In this document: positions 8,417 to 15,829 of the stretch, piece by piece
Layout of the letters: each line of letters starts with the position of its first letter
Position numbering within the stretch: the stretch's first letter is position 1
Assembly (NCBI GenBank): GCA_016844955.1
Contig: JAERTH010000169.1
Span: 1 to 38,790, forward strand
Direction: 5' to 3'
Origin: Fidelibacterota bacterium
Lineage (GTDB): Bacteria > Fidelibacterota > UBA8477 > JABMPR01
Length of the DNA stretch: 38,790 bases
Program-made: the position numbers and the translations under genes
Notes under the pieces: model-generated
Databases searched by the model: none
Told to the model about the DNA's origin: nothing
Seen by the model: the letters and a program-made list of their open reading frames with translations, nothing else

Positions 8417-8536
8417 ATTGATCCTGACCTGGCAGGCCAAAATCTTCTCTCAAAAAAATATTTCAATTTTTATTTAGTTCAGAAATGGTGCTGTCCTTAA
8501 ATCGTGCTACACTGAATCATGGAAGGGGCTCCTCCG

Positions 8537-8552
8537 TGGCATATCACTTGTC
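8537..8552 (+). promoter_or_regulatory. Near-consensus sigma54 (-24/-12) promoter
   Basis: TGGCATATCACTTGTC matches the sigma54 consensus TGGCACRNNNNTTGCW, with the GG and the TTG at the right spacing. It deviates at the T after TGGCA and at the last C of TTGC. It lies 51 bases upstream of the VWA lipoprotein start codon. The window also encodes an intact sigma54 activator at 4507-5874, which makes a functional link conceivable but unproven. Confidence 0.4.
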
Positions 8553-8602
8553 CTATTTAGGGAAATTAGGTGACAATAATTGATTAAGATTCGGAGGGCA
8601 GT

Positions 8603-10138
8603 ATGAGATTCACTATCGATTCCCCAAAATTTAGAAACTTGAGTGTCTTGATATTTTCAGGGTTGTTGATCTTTATCGTCGGTTGTGAGAAGGATCCTCT
8701 CGGAACCTACAATACTTCAGATAGGGTGGAGGTTGGCTCTGAAGCAGGTGGAAATTACGTCGGTACAGCCGATTTAGCTGATGACTATTACCCCGGTTCA
8801 GAACAACATGGCGAATTGACTCACAATGGTTTTGTGTATACAACTGAAGATAATCTATCTACTTTTGGTGTTGATGTGGATGCCGGCTCTTACACCTTTG
8901 GCCGTAAAAAAATAAATGAAAGTGTTATGCCATCTCCCTCCTCCGTGCGAGTAGAGGAGTACATCAATTATTTTCGCCAAGAATACCCCCACCCCACAGA
9001 AAGTCCCTTCTCAGTGAACCTGGATGGTGCACCCTCTCCCTTTCGTGGGGACGATCTGCATCTGTTGAGGATTGGCATTCAGGGCCGAGCTCCCAGTGAA
9101 ACAGTGGTTCCCTGGAATCTCACTTTTCTGATTGATGTCTCTGGCTCCATGACCAGAAGAATGGATTTGGTCAAGCAAAGCCTGTACATTCTGGTGGATA
9201 ATATGCGAATTGAAGATAAAATCTCAATTTGCACCTACGCCAGTGCCACGGAAACTATCCTCAATCCCACCACCCTGGAGGAAACCGATGCTGAGGCCAT
9301 CAAGGATATTATTTCAGAGCTGACTTCAGGGGGCTCAACAGCCATGGGTGCCGGACTTCAAAATGCCTATAGCGTCAATAACCAGGGGCATATCGAGGAT
9401 GGAGTAAATCGGATTATTGTTTGCTCTGATGGTGATGCGAATGTGGGGGGAACCACACACGAAGCACTTCTCGAGCTCATTGGAGAATATGTTGATGATG
9501 GTGTCACGCTTTCAACCCTGGGTTATGGCTCGGGCAATTACAATGATCTTATGATGGAGCAATTGGCCGACCAGGGCAATGGTAATTATTACTATATTGA
9601 CAGTGAAGAAGAAGCAGAACGTCTGTTTACTGAAGAAATAGCAGGACTTATGGAAGTAATTGCAAAAGACGTAAAAGTTCAGGTTGAATTCAACCCAGCC
9701 GCTGTTAACCGGTATCGTCTGATTGGCTATGAGAATCGTGATATCGCAGATGAAGACTTTGAAGACGAAGATACGGATGCCGGAGATATCGGTGCCGGAC
9801 ATCGTGTTACGGCCCTCTACGAAATAGAGATAAATCTGGAGTCAAGTTCTGAGTTGGGCACAGTTCACCTGCGCTATAAGCTGCCTCATGGAGAAACAGA
9901 TATTCCTGTTGATGTTGAAATCCGCCACATGGATTTTGCCTGGAATATCACTGATGCCAGCGACCGATTCAAATTTACCGCTGCCGTGGCTGAATATGCT
10001 GAAATTTTAAGAGAAAGTCCCTATGTGTCTACTACCTTCGAAGAAGTCGAAACGCTCATGTCAGCCTCACTAAATGGCAATGATGATCGTGATGCAGAAG
10101 TGCTGGAGTTAATTCGACACCTGCAAACATTTGATTGA
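8603..10138 (+). CDS. VWA-domain lipoprotein (YfbK/DUF3520 type)
   Basis: This 511-residue surface or periplasmic lipoprotein starts at ATG 8603 with GGAGGG at 8593-8598. The signal ends in a lipobox around IVGC (Cys28), and residue +2 is Glu, so outer-membrane sorting is likely. An N-terminal conserved region (about 80-135) includes STFGVDVDAGSYTFGRKKIN, the hallmark of the VWA-associated N-terminal domain found in E. coli YfbK. The von Willebrand A domain (about 170-345) has the MIDAS motif DVSGSM (178-183). The C-terminal part matches the DUF3520 layout. Metal-dependent protein binding is the general property of such domains; the ligand is unknown. A small lipoprotein gene follows 18 bases later, and a sigma54-like site lies upstream. 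Confidence 0.88.
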   Translation: MRFTIDSPKFRNLSVLIFSGLLIFIVGCEKDPLGTYNTSDRVEVGSEAGGNYVGTADLADDYYPGSEQHGELTHNGFVYTTEDNLSTFGVDVDAGSYTFGRKKINESVMPSPSSVRVEEYINYFRQEYPHPTESPFSVNLDGAPSPFRGDDLHLLRIGIQGRAPSETVVPWNLTFLIDVSGSMTRRMDLVKQSLYILVDNMRIEDKISICTYASATETILNPTTLEETDAEAIKDIISELTSGGSTAMGAGLQNAYSVNNQGHIEDGVNRIIVCSDGDANVGGTTHEALLELIGEYVDDGVTLSTLGYGSGNYNDLMMEQLADQGNGNYYYIDSEEEAERLFTEEIAGLMEVIAKDVKVQVEFNPAAVNRYRLIGYENRDIADEDFEDEDTDAGDIGAGHRVTALYEIEINLESSSELGTVHLRYKLPHGETDIPVDVEIRHMDFAWNITDASDRFKFTAAVAEYAEILRESPYVSTTFEEVETLMSASLNGNDDRDAEVLELIRHLQTFD

Positions 10139-10156
10139 AGGTAGAGGAGATTCCCA

Positions 10157-10612
10157 ATGGGACAAAATTTCAAGATCATCATACTCGCATTCATGGTATC
10201 ATTAGTATTCCTGAATTGCGAGGCGGTTGCTCCGGATGAGTCCCTGTTCTTAGAGGATCCTGAGCCAGTTCGAATTATTTATAATGGACTCGCACAGGAG
10301 CAAAATGCTTCTCTGGCTTCCTTTACCCTGGTCAATGACAGTGCGGATAGCCTTCAATATTTTGGCTATGATCAGCAATCAATGCATTATAGCACGGAGG
10401 CACTGGCTGATACCGGGTGGACTTATCTCTTCTGGAATTGGTGCGGTACAGGAGCTGATTACCACATCCTCGAACCAGACAATCAAGTTGATTTTTATAC
10501 CAGTTTGCCGAACCAGAGTTGTACCTGGAGGGTTGTGTTGAGTATCTCAGACATGGATTCTTCCAACACATATTTGCTCAAAAGCGAGAGTTTGCTGTAC
10601 ATCGCACCATAG
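10157..10612 (+). CDS. Small putative lipoprotein, unknown function
   Basis: This 151-residue protein has a signal ending in VFLNC (Cys21), a non-canonical lipobox because Asn precedes the Cys. GAGGAG lies upstream of ATG 10157. The rest is polar and strand-rich, with cysteines in WNWCGTG and NQSCTW that could form a disulfide. No family is recognised. Proximity to the VWA lipoprotein (18 bases) suggests one transcript and possibly joint action in the envelope. Confidence 0.7.
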   Translation: MGQNFKIIILAFMVSLVFLNCEAVAPDESLFLEDPEPVRIIYNGLAQEQNASLASFTLVNDSADSLQYFGYDQQSMHYSTEALADTGWTYLFWNWCGTGADYHILEPDNQVDFYTSLPNQSCTWRVVLSISDMDSSNTYLLKSESLLYIAP

Positions 10613-10652
10613 TACAGAGGATACATTTGTTTGGTGAATATCATATATCCCT

Positions 10653-10676
10653 AGGCGCGGATTCGAATCCGTGCCT
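10653..10676. terminator. Hairpin between convergent genes
   Basis: AGGCGCGGAT/ATCCGTGCCT form a 10-bp stem (one G-U) around a TCGA loop. It lies between the end of the small lipoprotein gene (+) and the end of metY (-), where a bidirectional terminator is expected. Neither strand has a clear U-run after the stem, so strength is uncertain. Confidence 0.4.
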
Positions 10677-10697
10677 GGAGTTATAAAAAGATTGAAT

Positions 10698-11981
10698 TTA
10701 CTGAGCCACCCCTAGCGCCTGCTCAAGATCCTCAATAATATCATCGATGTCTTCAATTCCCACACACAGGCGGATCATGTCTGGTGTGACACCAGAGGCT
10801 TCCAGTTCTTTGCCTGCCAGCTGTCTGTGGGTTGTGGATGCGGGATGGGCGGCCAGTGATTTGGCATCGCCAATATTCACGAGTCGTTTGAAAATTTTTA
10901 AGGCATCATAAAATTTCTCACCAGCCTCAAAGCCACCCTTGATTCCAAAAGCCATCAAGCCGGAAGCTTTGCCGCCACTGTACTTTTGGGCCAGGGGATA
11001 AGATGGTGAATCAGGTAATCCAGCATATTTCACCCAACTAACCATGGAATGACTATCCAGGTATTCAGCCACGGCCTGTGCATTTTCACAATGTCTTTCC
11101 ATACGCAGAGCCAGCGTTTCGATACCCTGCAAAATGAGGAAGGAGTTAAAGGGACTCAATGCAGAACCCGTATTACGCAAGGGAACCGTCCGAACACGAG
11201 CAATAAAGGCCAGTTCACCCATGGCTTCGGTATAAACCATGTTGTGGTACGCCGGTTCCGGAGTGTTCAGCATGGGAAAGCGTTCGGCATTATCAGCCCA
11301 GGGAAATTTACCTGAATCCACAACGATACCACCCAGGGAATTACCATGGCCACCCATATATTTTGTCAGGGAATGTACCACAATATCAGCACCATGTTCA
11401 ATGGGACGAATCAGCATGGGAGTGGCAACCGTATTGTCAACAATAAGCGGGACACCGTGTGCATGGGCCACATCTGCAAGGCCCTGGATATCCATGAATG
11501 CACCCACAGGATTGGCAATGCTCTCGCAGAAGACAGCACTGGTTTTGTCATCGATAAGTGCTTCAATAGTGGCAGGATTTTCATCCTCCGCAAAACGGGC
11601 TTCAATTCCCAGTCGGGCAAACATATGACTGAATAGTGTAAAGGTGCCGCCATAGATCTGTGGGGTAGTTACAATGTTGTTTCCCTGCTCTGATATGGCC
11701 AGGATAGCATAATTGATTGCCGCACTTCCAGCGCTGACGGCCAGGGATGCCACGCCGCCTTCAAGCTCGGAAACCCGGGCTTCCAACACGGCATTGGTAG
11801 GATTCATAATACGTGAATAGATGTTGCCGGCGACTTCAAGGTTAAAAAGGTCAGCACCGTGCTGAGCATTGTCAAATTCGTAGGCTACTGTCTGGTAGAT
11901 CGGAACAGCTACTGATTTTGTGGTGGGCTCTGACTCATATCCACTATGAATGGCTTTGGTTGCAAGTTTGATGGAGGACAC
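10698..11981 (-). CDS. metY: O-acetylhomoserine sulfhydrylase (MetY-type PLP enzyme)
   Basis: This 427-residue Cys/Met-metabolism PLP enzyme is expected to join sulfide to an activated homoserine to give homocysteine. The PLP lysine is K207 in VVHSLTKYMGGHG, and the phosphate and substrate regions include YSRIMNPT (55-62) and SAGSAAI. The sequence LATKAIHSGYE at the start and a length near 430 fit MetY rather than the ~390-residue MetB/MetC forms. The start is GTG at 11981-11979; an in-frame stop lies a few codons upstream. It follows metA by 23 bases on the minus strand, forming a direct-sulfhydrylation methionine unit. MetZ (O-succinylhomoserine as substrate) is an alternative, since the acyl group made by the partner enzyme is uncertain. 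Confidence 0.9.
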   Translation of the reverse strand: MSSIKLATKAIHSGYESEPTTKSVAVPIYQTVAYEFDNAQHGADLFNLEVAGNIYSRIMNPTNAVLEARVSELEGGVASLAVSAGSAAINYAILAISEQGNNIVTTPQIYGGTFTLFSHMFARLGIEARFAEDENPATIEALIDDKTSAVFCESIANPVGAFMDIQGLADVAHAHGVPLIVDNTVATPMLIRPIEHGADIVVHSLTKYMGGHGNSLGGIVVDSGKFPWADNAERFPMLNTPEPAYHNMVYTEAMGELAFIARVRTVPLRNTGSALSPFNSFLILQGIETLALRMERHCENAQAVAEYLDSHSMVSWVKYAGLPDSPSYPLAQKYSGGKASGLMAFGIKGGFEAGEKFYDALKIFKRLVNIGDAKSLAAHPASTTHRQLAGKELEASGVTPDMIRLCVGIEDIDDIIEDLEQALGVAQ

Positions 11982-12004
11982 TCCGTTTCTATGTTAATAT
12001 CGAA

Positions 12005-13072
12005 TTACTTGATTTTTAATGGATCATCAGGATCCACATTGTCGGTGAAGGCCAGGTGGCGGTCCACATTGGTCAACTGGTATACCAGACCCAGCCAGTT
12101 ATCAAAAATAGACTTGCCGGTATCACGCCAGGTATTATCCAGATAAGGCTCAATTTCTTGTTCAGGAAATGCTGGTGGGCTTTGGCCATTAACCTTTGTC
12201 TGTTCCAATCTGATCTTGAAGGAATCAACTATCTGATCAACTTCTGGGGTGAAGTAGTTCTCTGGACTATCCGGGTAGTTCTCTCTTTCACCAACGAAGT
12301 ATCGGTTTACTTCACGTTTGTACTCTTTCAGAAGGCTGATACGATCATATTCAGGATGACCCTGAAGAAAAACAATTCTGAACATATCAGGACTCACAGC
12401 CATGTGGACACCACTTTCCGGTCCCTGAGCCAGGATTTCAAATCCAGCAGCTCTGAGCTGTTCTGCACTAATATCATTGTTTCTTGAATGAGGAACATCA
12501 AAGCGGGTATTGATGTTTCTCAGGAGGGGATGTCTGGTGTGGGTAATTCGGTGACTATAGACCCCCCAGCGTTTTCTTTCCAGCCGCTGGCGTTCAATAT
12601 TATGCAACTGCTTCACAATAGCGTGCACGGCCAGGCAGGAGCACAGCACAGATGTGACATTGGAATTTGCCCAATCAACGACCTCACCCAGGGGCTTCCA
12701 AAATGGTTCTTGCTCCAGGTTCGGATTGGCAGGGTTTGTCCCGGTAATAATCAGTGAATCCAGCCCTGCTTCTTTGATACTATCAAAATCTGTATAATAG
12801 GAATCAATGTACTTTTGAGTATCCTCATCGCGATCAACACCTTCGATTGTGAAAAGATATATATAAAACTGAACAATTTGGTTTGAGCTACCCACCAGCC
12901 GTAAAAATTGACGCTCAGTTGCTTTGAAAGATGCATTGGGCATGAGATTTAAGAAGCCAATGTGGAGTTCACGAATGTCCTGATGCAGAGCGTGTCCAAG
13001 CTCAAGAACCTCTTCTCCCTGTTCTCGGAGCAGGTCGAAGGTCGGTAGCGGTGTATGGGCGACTAATGGCAT
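12005..13072 (-). CDS. metA: Homoserine O-acyltransferase, MetA family
   Basis: This 355-residue class-I glutamine-amidotransferase-like enzyme activates homoserine for methionine synthesis. Motifs are FLNLMPNASFKATERQFLRL (40-59), the nucleophile region LCSCLAVHA (Cys146 as likely nucleophile) and QGHPEYD (237-243) with catalytic His239 and Glu241. The nucleophile context differs from the CWGAQA of E. coli MetA, placing it in a separate MetA subgroup. The loop TGTNPANP (110-117) aligns with TGAP-Glu/Gly of known enzymes, where Glu favours acetyl and Gly succinyl transfer; neither residue is evident, so the acyl donor is unresolved. AAGG lies five bases before ATG 13072. Two short dyads lie upstream, and metY follows. 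Confidence 0.88.
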   Translation of the reverse strand: MPLVAHTPLPTFDLLREQGEEVLELGHALHQDIRELHIGFLNLMPNASFKATERQFLRLVGSSNQIVQFYIYLFTIEGVDRDEDTQKYIDSYYTDFDSIKEAGLDSLIITGTNPANPNLEQEPFWKPLGEVVDWANSNVTSVLCSCLAVHAIVKQLHNIERQRLERKRWGVYSHRITHTRHPLLRNINTRFDVPHSRNNDISAEQLRAAGFEILAQGPESGVHMAVSPDMFRIVFLQGHPEYDRISLLKEYKREVNRYFVGERENYPDSPENYFTPEVDQIVDSFKIRLEQTKVNGQSPPAFPEQEIEPYLDNTWRDTGKSIFDNWLGLVYQLTNVDRHLAFTDNVDPDDPLKIK

Positions 13073-13083
13073 AAAACCTTACT

Positions 13084-13096
13084 AATCCTTAGGATT
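13084..13096. promoter_or_regulatory. Dyad AATCCT-T-AGGATT upstream of metA
   Basis: This perfect 6+1+6 palindrome begins 12 bases from the metA start codon, close to its ribosome site, and could be an operator. It may be chance in AT-rich DNA. The regulator is unknown. Confidence 0.3.
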
Positions 13097-13114
13097 TGAG
13101 TTATGTGTTACAAT

Positions 13115-13127
13115 TTCTGTCACAGAA
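13115..13127. promoter_or_regulatory. Dyad TTCTGT-C-ACAGAA upstream of metA
   Basis: This is a second perfect 6+1+6 palindrome in the metA-argG divergent region, 31 bases from the first (start to start). Paired dyads of equal size suggest binding sites for one or two regulators of the metA-metY unit. Confidence 0.3.
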
Positions 13128-13173
13128 TAATATTAGGTATTAAATATGTTTTTAGCAAAGAAATAAAATATTG

Positions 13174-13202
13174 TTGCACAGGGGGACGATAAAAACTATT
13201 AT
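13174..13202 (+). promoter_or_regulatory. Candidate promoter for the argG leader
   Basis: TTGCAC (13174-13179) and TATTAT (13197-13202) are separated by exactly 17 bases. A start of transcription 7 or so bases later would fall within a few bases of the ATG at 13213, so the leader ORF would be nearly leaderless; this would account for its lack of a ribosome site. Confidence 0.35.
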
Positions 13203-13212
13203 TGTTCTGCAA

Positions 13213-13284
13213 ATGAGAAATGTGAATACACAATTAAACCTTACTGTTATCCGCCGCCCAGTCGTAGAAGGAGCCGGTGTGTAA
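13213..13284 (+). CDS. Putative 23-residue arginine leader peptide upstream of argG
   Basis: ATG 13213 opens a 23-codon frame ending at TAA 13282-13284. Codons 14 and 15 are an Arg-Arg pair (CGC CGC, 13252-13257) and codon 2 is also Arg (AGA). Key segment: LTVIRRPVVEGAGV. No Shine-Dalgarno is present. It is followed by a terminator that touches the annotated start region of argG, and its last codons include a segment (13270-13277) able to pair with the terminator's left arm. This is the arrangement expected of ribosome-mediated attenuation by arginine supply. Recognition rests on layout, not on homology. Confidence 0.35.
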   Translation: MRNVNTQLNLTVIRRPVVEGAGV

Positions 13285-13326
13285 CGCTATAAATATAAAA
13301 ACATTTAAGCAGAAAGCCCCGGTTCC
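13270..13326 (+). promoter_or_regulatory. Candidate antiterminator pairing in the argG leader
   Basis: GGAGCCGG (13270-13277) can pair over 8 bases (one G-U) with CCGGTTCC (13319-13326), which is the loop side and left arm of the terminator. The two structures exclude each other. A ribosome at the leader stop codon would cover 13270-13277; one stalled at the Arg pair would leave it free. Confidence 0.35.
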
Positions 13327-13344
13327 ATAACCGGGGCTTTTTTT
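13313..13344 (+). terminator. Strong intrinsic terminator abutting argG (attenuator)
   Basis: AAAGCCCCGGTT (13313-13324) and AACCGGGGCTTT (13329-13340) form a perfect 12-bp stem with a CCAT loop, and T's run to 13344. The T-run is on the plus strand, so it acts on transcription heading into argG. No gene on the plus strand ends upstream, so it most likely serves as an attenuator for argG and the genes after it. Confidence 0.82.
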
Positions 13345-13386
13345 ATGTCTAAAATTGAAGCTAAAACAAAAAGGAATGAGAATAAC

Positions 13387-14646
13387 GTGATCAAAAAGAA
13401 AGTGGTCCTGGCATATAGTGGGGGGTTGGACACCTCGGTAATTTTGAAGTGGCTCGAGCTAAAGGGCTTTGAGGTGATCTGCTTCGTAGGGAATGTTGGA
13501 CAAACTGAAGATTTTGATGCCGTTGAGAAAAAGGCGTATGCTACAGGGGCTTCAAAAGTATATACCGTAGATCTGCAGGAAGAATTTGTAGTGAATTACA
13601 TCTGGCCTGCTCTACAAGGGAATGCTTTGTATGAAGGTCGCTATTTGTTGGGGACATCCCTGGCTCGCCCAGTTCTGGCCAGGGAGCAAATTCGCATCGC
13701 CAGAAAAGAGGGGGCTGCATATGTCTCTCATGGTTCCACCGGCAAGGGCAATGATCAGGTTCGTTTTGAATTGAATTATTTTGCCCTTAATCCTCAAATT
13801 CAGGTGATTGCCCCCTGGAAGGATCCCGAATTTTTAGCAGAATTCAAAGGTCGGACCGACCTGATCAATTTTGCCCAAAAACACGGGATCGAAATAACGG
13901 CCTCCAAGAAACGTCCCTACAGCGAAGATGAGAATCTCATGCACATCAGTCATGAGGCCGGCATTCTTGAAGATCCTGCGCTGGCTCCTGATGATTCAGT
14001 CTACAGCATTTCAAAACTATTAAAGGATGCTCCAGACAAAGAGACAAAAGTGGAAATCACCTTCCAGAATGGCATTCCGGTCAATGTTCTGAACATGGAA
14101 GACGGTACGGAGAAATCCGACCCTCTCGAACTGTTCAACTATATGAATGAACTGGGCGGTGAAAATGCCATTGGTCAATTGGATATGGTGGAAAACCGTT
14201 ATATCGGGATCAAATCAAGGGGTGTATATGAAACCCCGGGTGGGACCATCCTCTGGGCCGCCCACAGGGATATCGAGGGTATTGCCATGGACAAGGAGGT
14301 GATGCATCTCCGGGATATGCTCATTCCCAAATTCGCAGAATTGATCTATAACGGGTACTGGTTCTCCCCTGAAATGGATTTCATCATGAGCGCTTTTAAC
14401 AAGAGCCAGGAAGCCATCGACGGAAAGGTCCGGGTTTCGCTGTATAAGGGCAATGTGGTGACCATTGGTCGTGAATCTCCAAACTCGCTCTACGATCAGG
14501 ATCTGTCCAGCATGGATATTGAAGGCGGTTTTAATGCCACCCACTCTGAAGGTTTTATCAATATCAACGCCATCCGGCTGAAAGCCCACAAGCTGGTGCT
14601 GCATAAAAACAGACCCTATAACTGGCGTGAGGCTGACCATGTCTAA
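13387..14646 (+). CDS. argG: Argininosuccinate synthase
   Basis: This enzyme joins citrulline and aspartate with ATP to form argininosuccinate, the penultimate arginine step, in the cytosol. The PP-loop ATP site AYSGGLDTS is near the start, and [22 protein letters not shown] and [15 protein letters not shown] follow in family order. I choose GTG 13387 (419 residues): it puts the conserved [11 protein letters not shown] at the N-terminus, with AAGGA at 13371-13375 upstream. An in-frame ATG at 13345 would add 14 residues of lysine-rich, family-untypical sequence starting exactly at the end of the terminator's U-run, which is poorly placed for translation. The stop overlaps argH. Expression is probably attenuated by the leader upstream. 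Confidence 0.95.
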   Translation: MIKKKVVLAYSGGLDTSVILKWLELKGFEVICFVGNVGQTEDFDAVEKKAYATGASKVYTVDLQEEFVVNYIWPALQGNALYEGRYLLGTSLARPVLAREQIRIARKEGAAYVSHGSTGKGNDQVRFELNYFALNPQIQVIAPWKDPEFLAEFKGRTDLINFAQKHGIEITASKKRPYSEDENLMHISHEAGILEDPALAPDDSVYSISKLLKDAPDKETKVEITFQNGIPVNVLNMEDGTEKSDPLELFNYMNELGGENAIGQLDMVENRYIGIKSRGVYETPGGTILWAAHRDIEGIAMDKEVMHLRDMLIPKFAELIYNGYWFSPEMDFIMSAFNKSQEAIDGKVRVSLYKGNVVTIGRESPNSLYDQDLSSMDIEGGFNATHSEGFININAIRLKAHKLVLHKNRPYNWREADHV

Positions 14647-15829
14647 ACTCTGGGACAAAGGTGTCCAGTTAAACCAGCAGATCGAAGCCTTCACTGTTGG
14701 TGATGACTATCAACTCGATCAAAAACTGGTGGTCTATGACTGCCAGGCGTCCAAGGCCCATGCAGGTGTCCTGGAAAAGGCTGGGCTGCTGACTTCTGAT
14801 GAGGCCCGTCAGCTTAAATTGGAGTTGGATGTAATCATTGACCTCCAAGAGAAGGGTGAATTTGAAATCACCAGAGAACAGGAGGATTGTCACACAGCCA
14901 TTGAGGCTCACCTGATTCAAAAATTAGGGGATGTGGGCAAAAAGATTCATACGGCAAGATCCCGGAATGATCAGGTCCTGACTGCATTGCGACTGTATTA
15001 CCGGGACAGCTTGTCAGAAATTGAAGGACTGAGAACCCACCTGGTGGAATCCATAGGAACCTTTGTGAAGACCTATGGAGACATTCCATATCCCGGTTAT
15101 ACACATATGCAGAAGGCCATGCCCTCTTCCTTTGCGCTCTGGGGCTCAGCTTTCGCGGACAGTATGGCTGACAATGGGATTTTATTGTCAGCAGTGTCCA
15201 AAATTGTGGATCAATCCCCGCTGGGGACAGCTGCTGGTTATGGTGTACCCCTGGAGCTCGACCGAGAAAGTTCTGCCAGTGAATTGGGATTCGCAAGGGT
15301 TCAGGAAAACCCGATTTACGCACAGAATAGTCGTGGCAAATTTGAAGTGTTGCTGATCCACCTGCTGTCCCAAATCACCGGCGACCTTAATAAAATTGCC
15401 AGTGATCTGATTCTGTTCAACATGTCTGAGTTTGGTTTTGTAAAGCTGCCAGCGGCATTCTGCACCGGCAGTTCCATCATGCCTCAGAAACAGAATCCCG
15501 ATGTGTTGGAGCTCCTGCGTGCCAAACACCATGTGGTGACGGCCTGTGAGTTTCAGGTATCCAGCATAGTGAGTAATTTGATCTCTGGCTATAACCGAGA
15601 TCTTCAGCTCACCAAGGAACCGGTGATGAAAGCCATCAACATTACCTGGGAATGCCTGGAAATAGCCATCCTGCTTTTTCGGGAGTTGGGAGTGAATAAG
15701 GACAAGTGTGAAGCAGCCATGACTGAAGAACTGTATGCCACAGAACAGGCCTATGAGCTGGTCAAATCTGGAGTTCCTTTCCGGGATGCCTATCAACAGG
15801 TCGCTCAAAAGATATCTGGAAAACAATGA
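14639..15829 (+). CDS. argH: Argininosuccinate lyase
   Basis: This 396-residue enzyme cleaves argininosuccinate to arginine and fumarate. Fumarase/aspartase-superfamily marks are [27 protein letters not shown] and the signature [12 protein letters not shown] with the catalytic serine. ATG 14639 overlaps the argG stop by 8 bases, with GAGG six bases upstream. An in-frame GTG at 14627 would only extend further into argG. The C-terminus is shorter than the ~460 residues common in this family, though all signature regions are present. Its stop overlaps the proB start (ATGA), indicating coupled translation. Confidence 0.95.
   Translation: MSKLWDKGVQLNQQIEAFTVGDDYQLDQKLVVYDCQASKAHAGVLEKAGLLTSDEARQLKLELDVIIDLQEKGEFEITREQEDCHTAIEAHLIQKLGDVGKKIHTARSRNDQVLTALRLYYRDSLSEIEGLRTHLVESIGTFVKTYGDIPYPGYTHMQKAMPSSFALWGSAFADSMADNGILLSAVSKIVDQSPLGTAAGYGVPLELDRESSASELGFARVQENPIYAQNSRGKFEVLLIHLLSQITGDLNKIASDLILFNMSEFGFVKLPAAFCTGSSIMPQKQNPDVLELLRAKHHVVTACEFQVSSIVSNLISGYNRDLQLTKEPVMKAINITWECLEIAILLFRELGVNKDKCEAAMTEELYATEQAYELVKSGVPFRDAYQQVAQKISGKQ

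Larger units (their letters stand above)
7914..8602. other. Non-coding region with repeats and promoter elements
   Basis: No convincing gene is found in these 689 bases. They contain a REP-like palindrome near 7939-7974, a MITE-like unit at 8071-8206, a 12-base inverted copy of part of that unit at 8426-8437, a perfect 7-bp hairpin at 8399-8416 and a sigma54-like promoter at 8537-8552. Stop codons are frequent in all frames, and the text differs in character from the flanking genes. Confidence 0.6.

Noticed and set aside
10653..10676. Resemblance to a tRNA T-arm (GGATTCGAATCC)
   Set aside because: The stem needs an 8-base loop to pair as a T-arm, and no D-arm, anticodon arm or acceptor stem is found around it. 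A hairpin between convergent genes is the simpler reading.
13073..13200. SAM riboswitch upstream of metA
   Set aside because: No SAM-I, SAM-II or SAM-IV style core was recognisable on the minus strand by eye, and no terminator or anti-Shine-Dalgarno stem is linked to metA. A covariance-model search would be decisive.
13345..13386. ATG 13345 as the argG start
   Set aside because: It begins at the last base of the terminator's U-run with no ribosome site and adds 14 residues absent from typical argininosuccinate synthases. GTG 13387 fits better.
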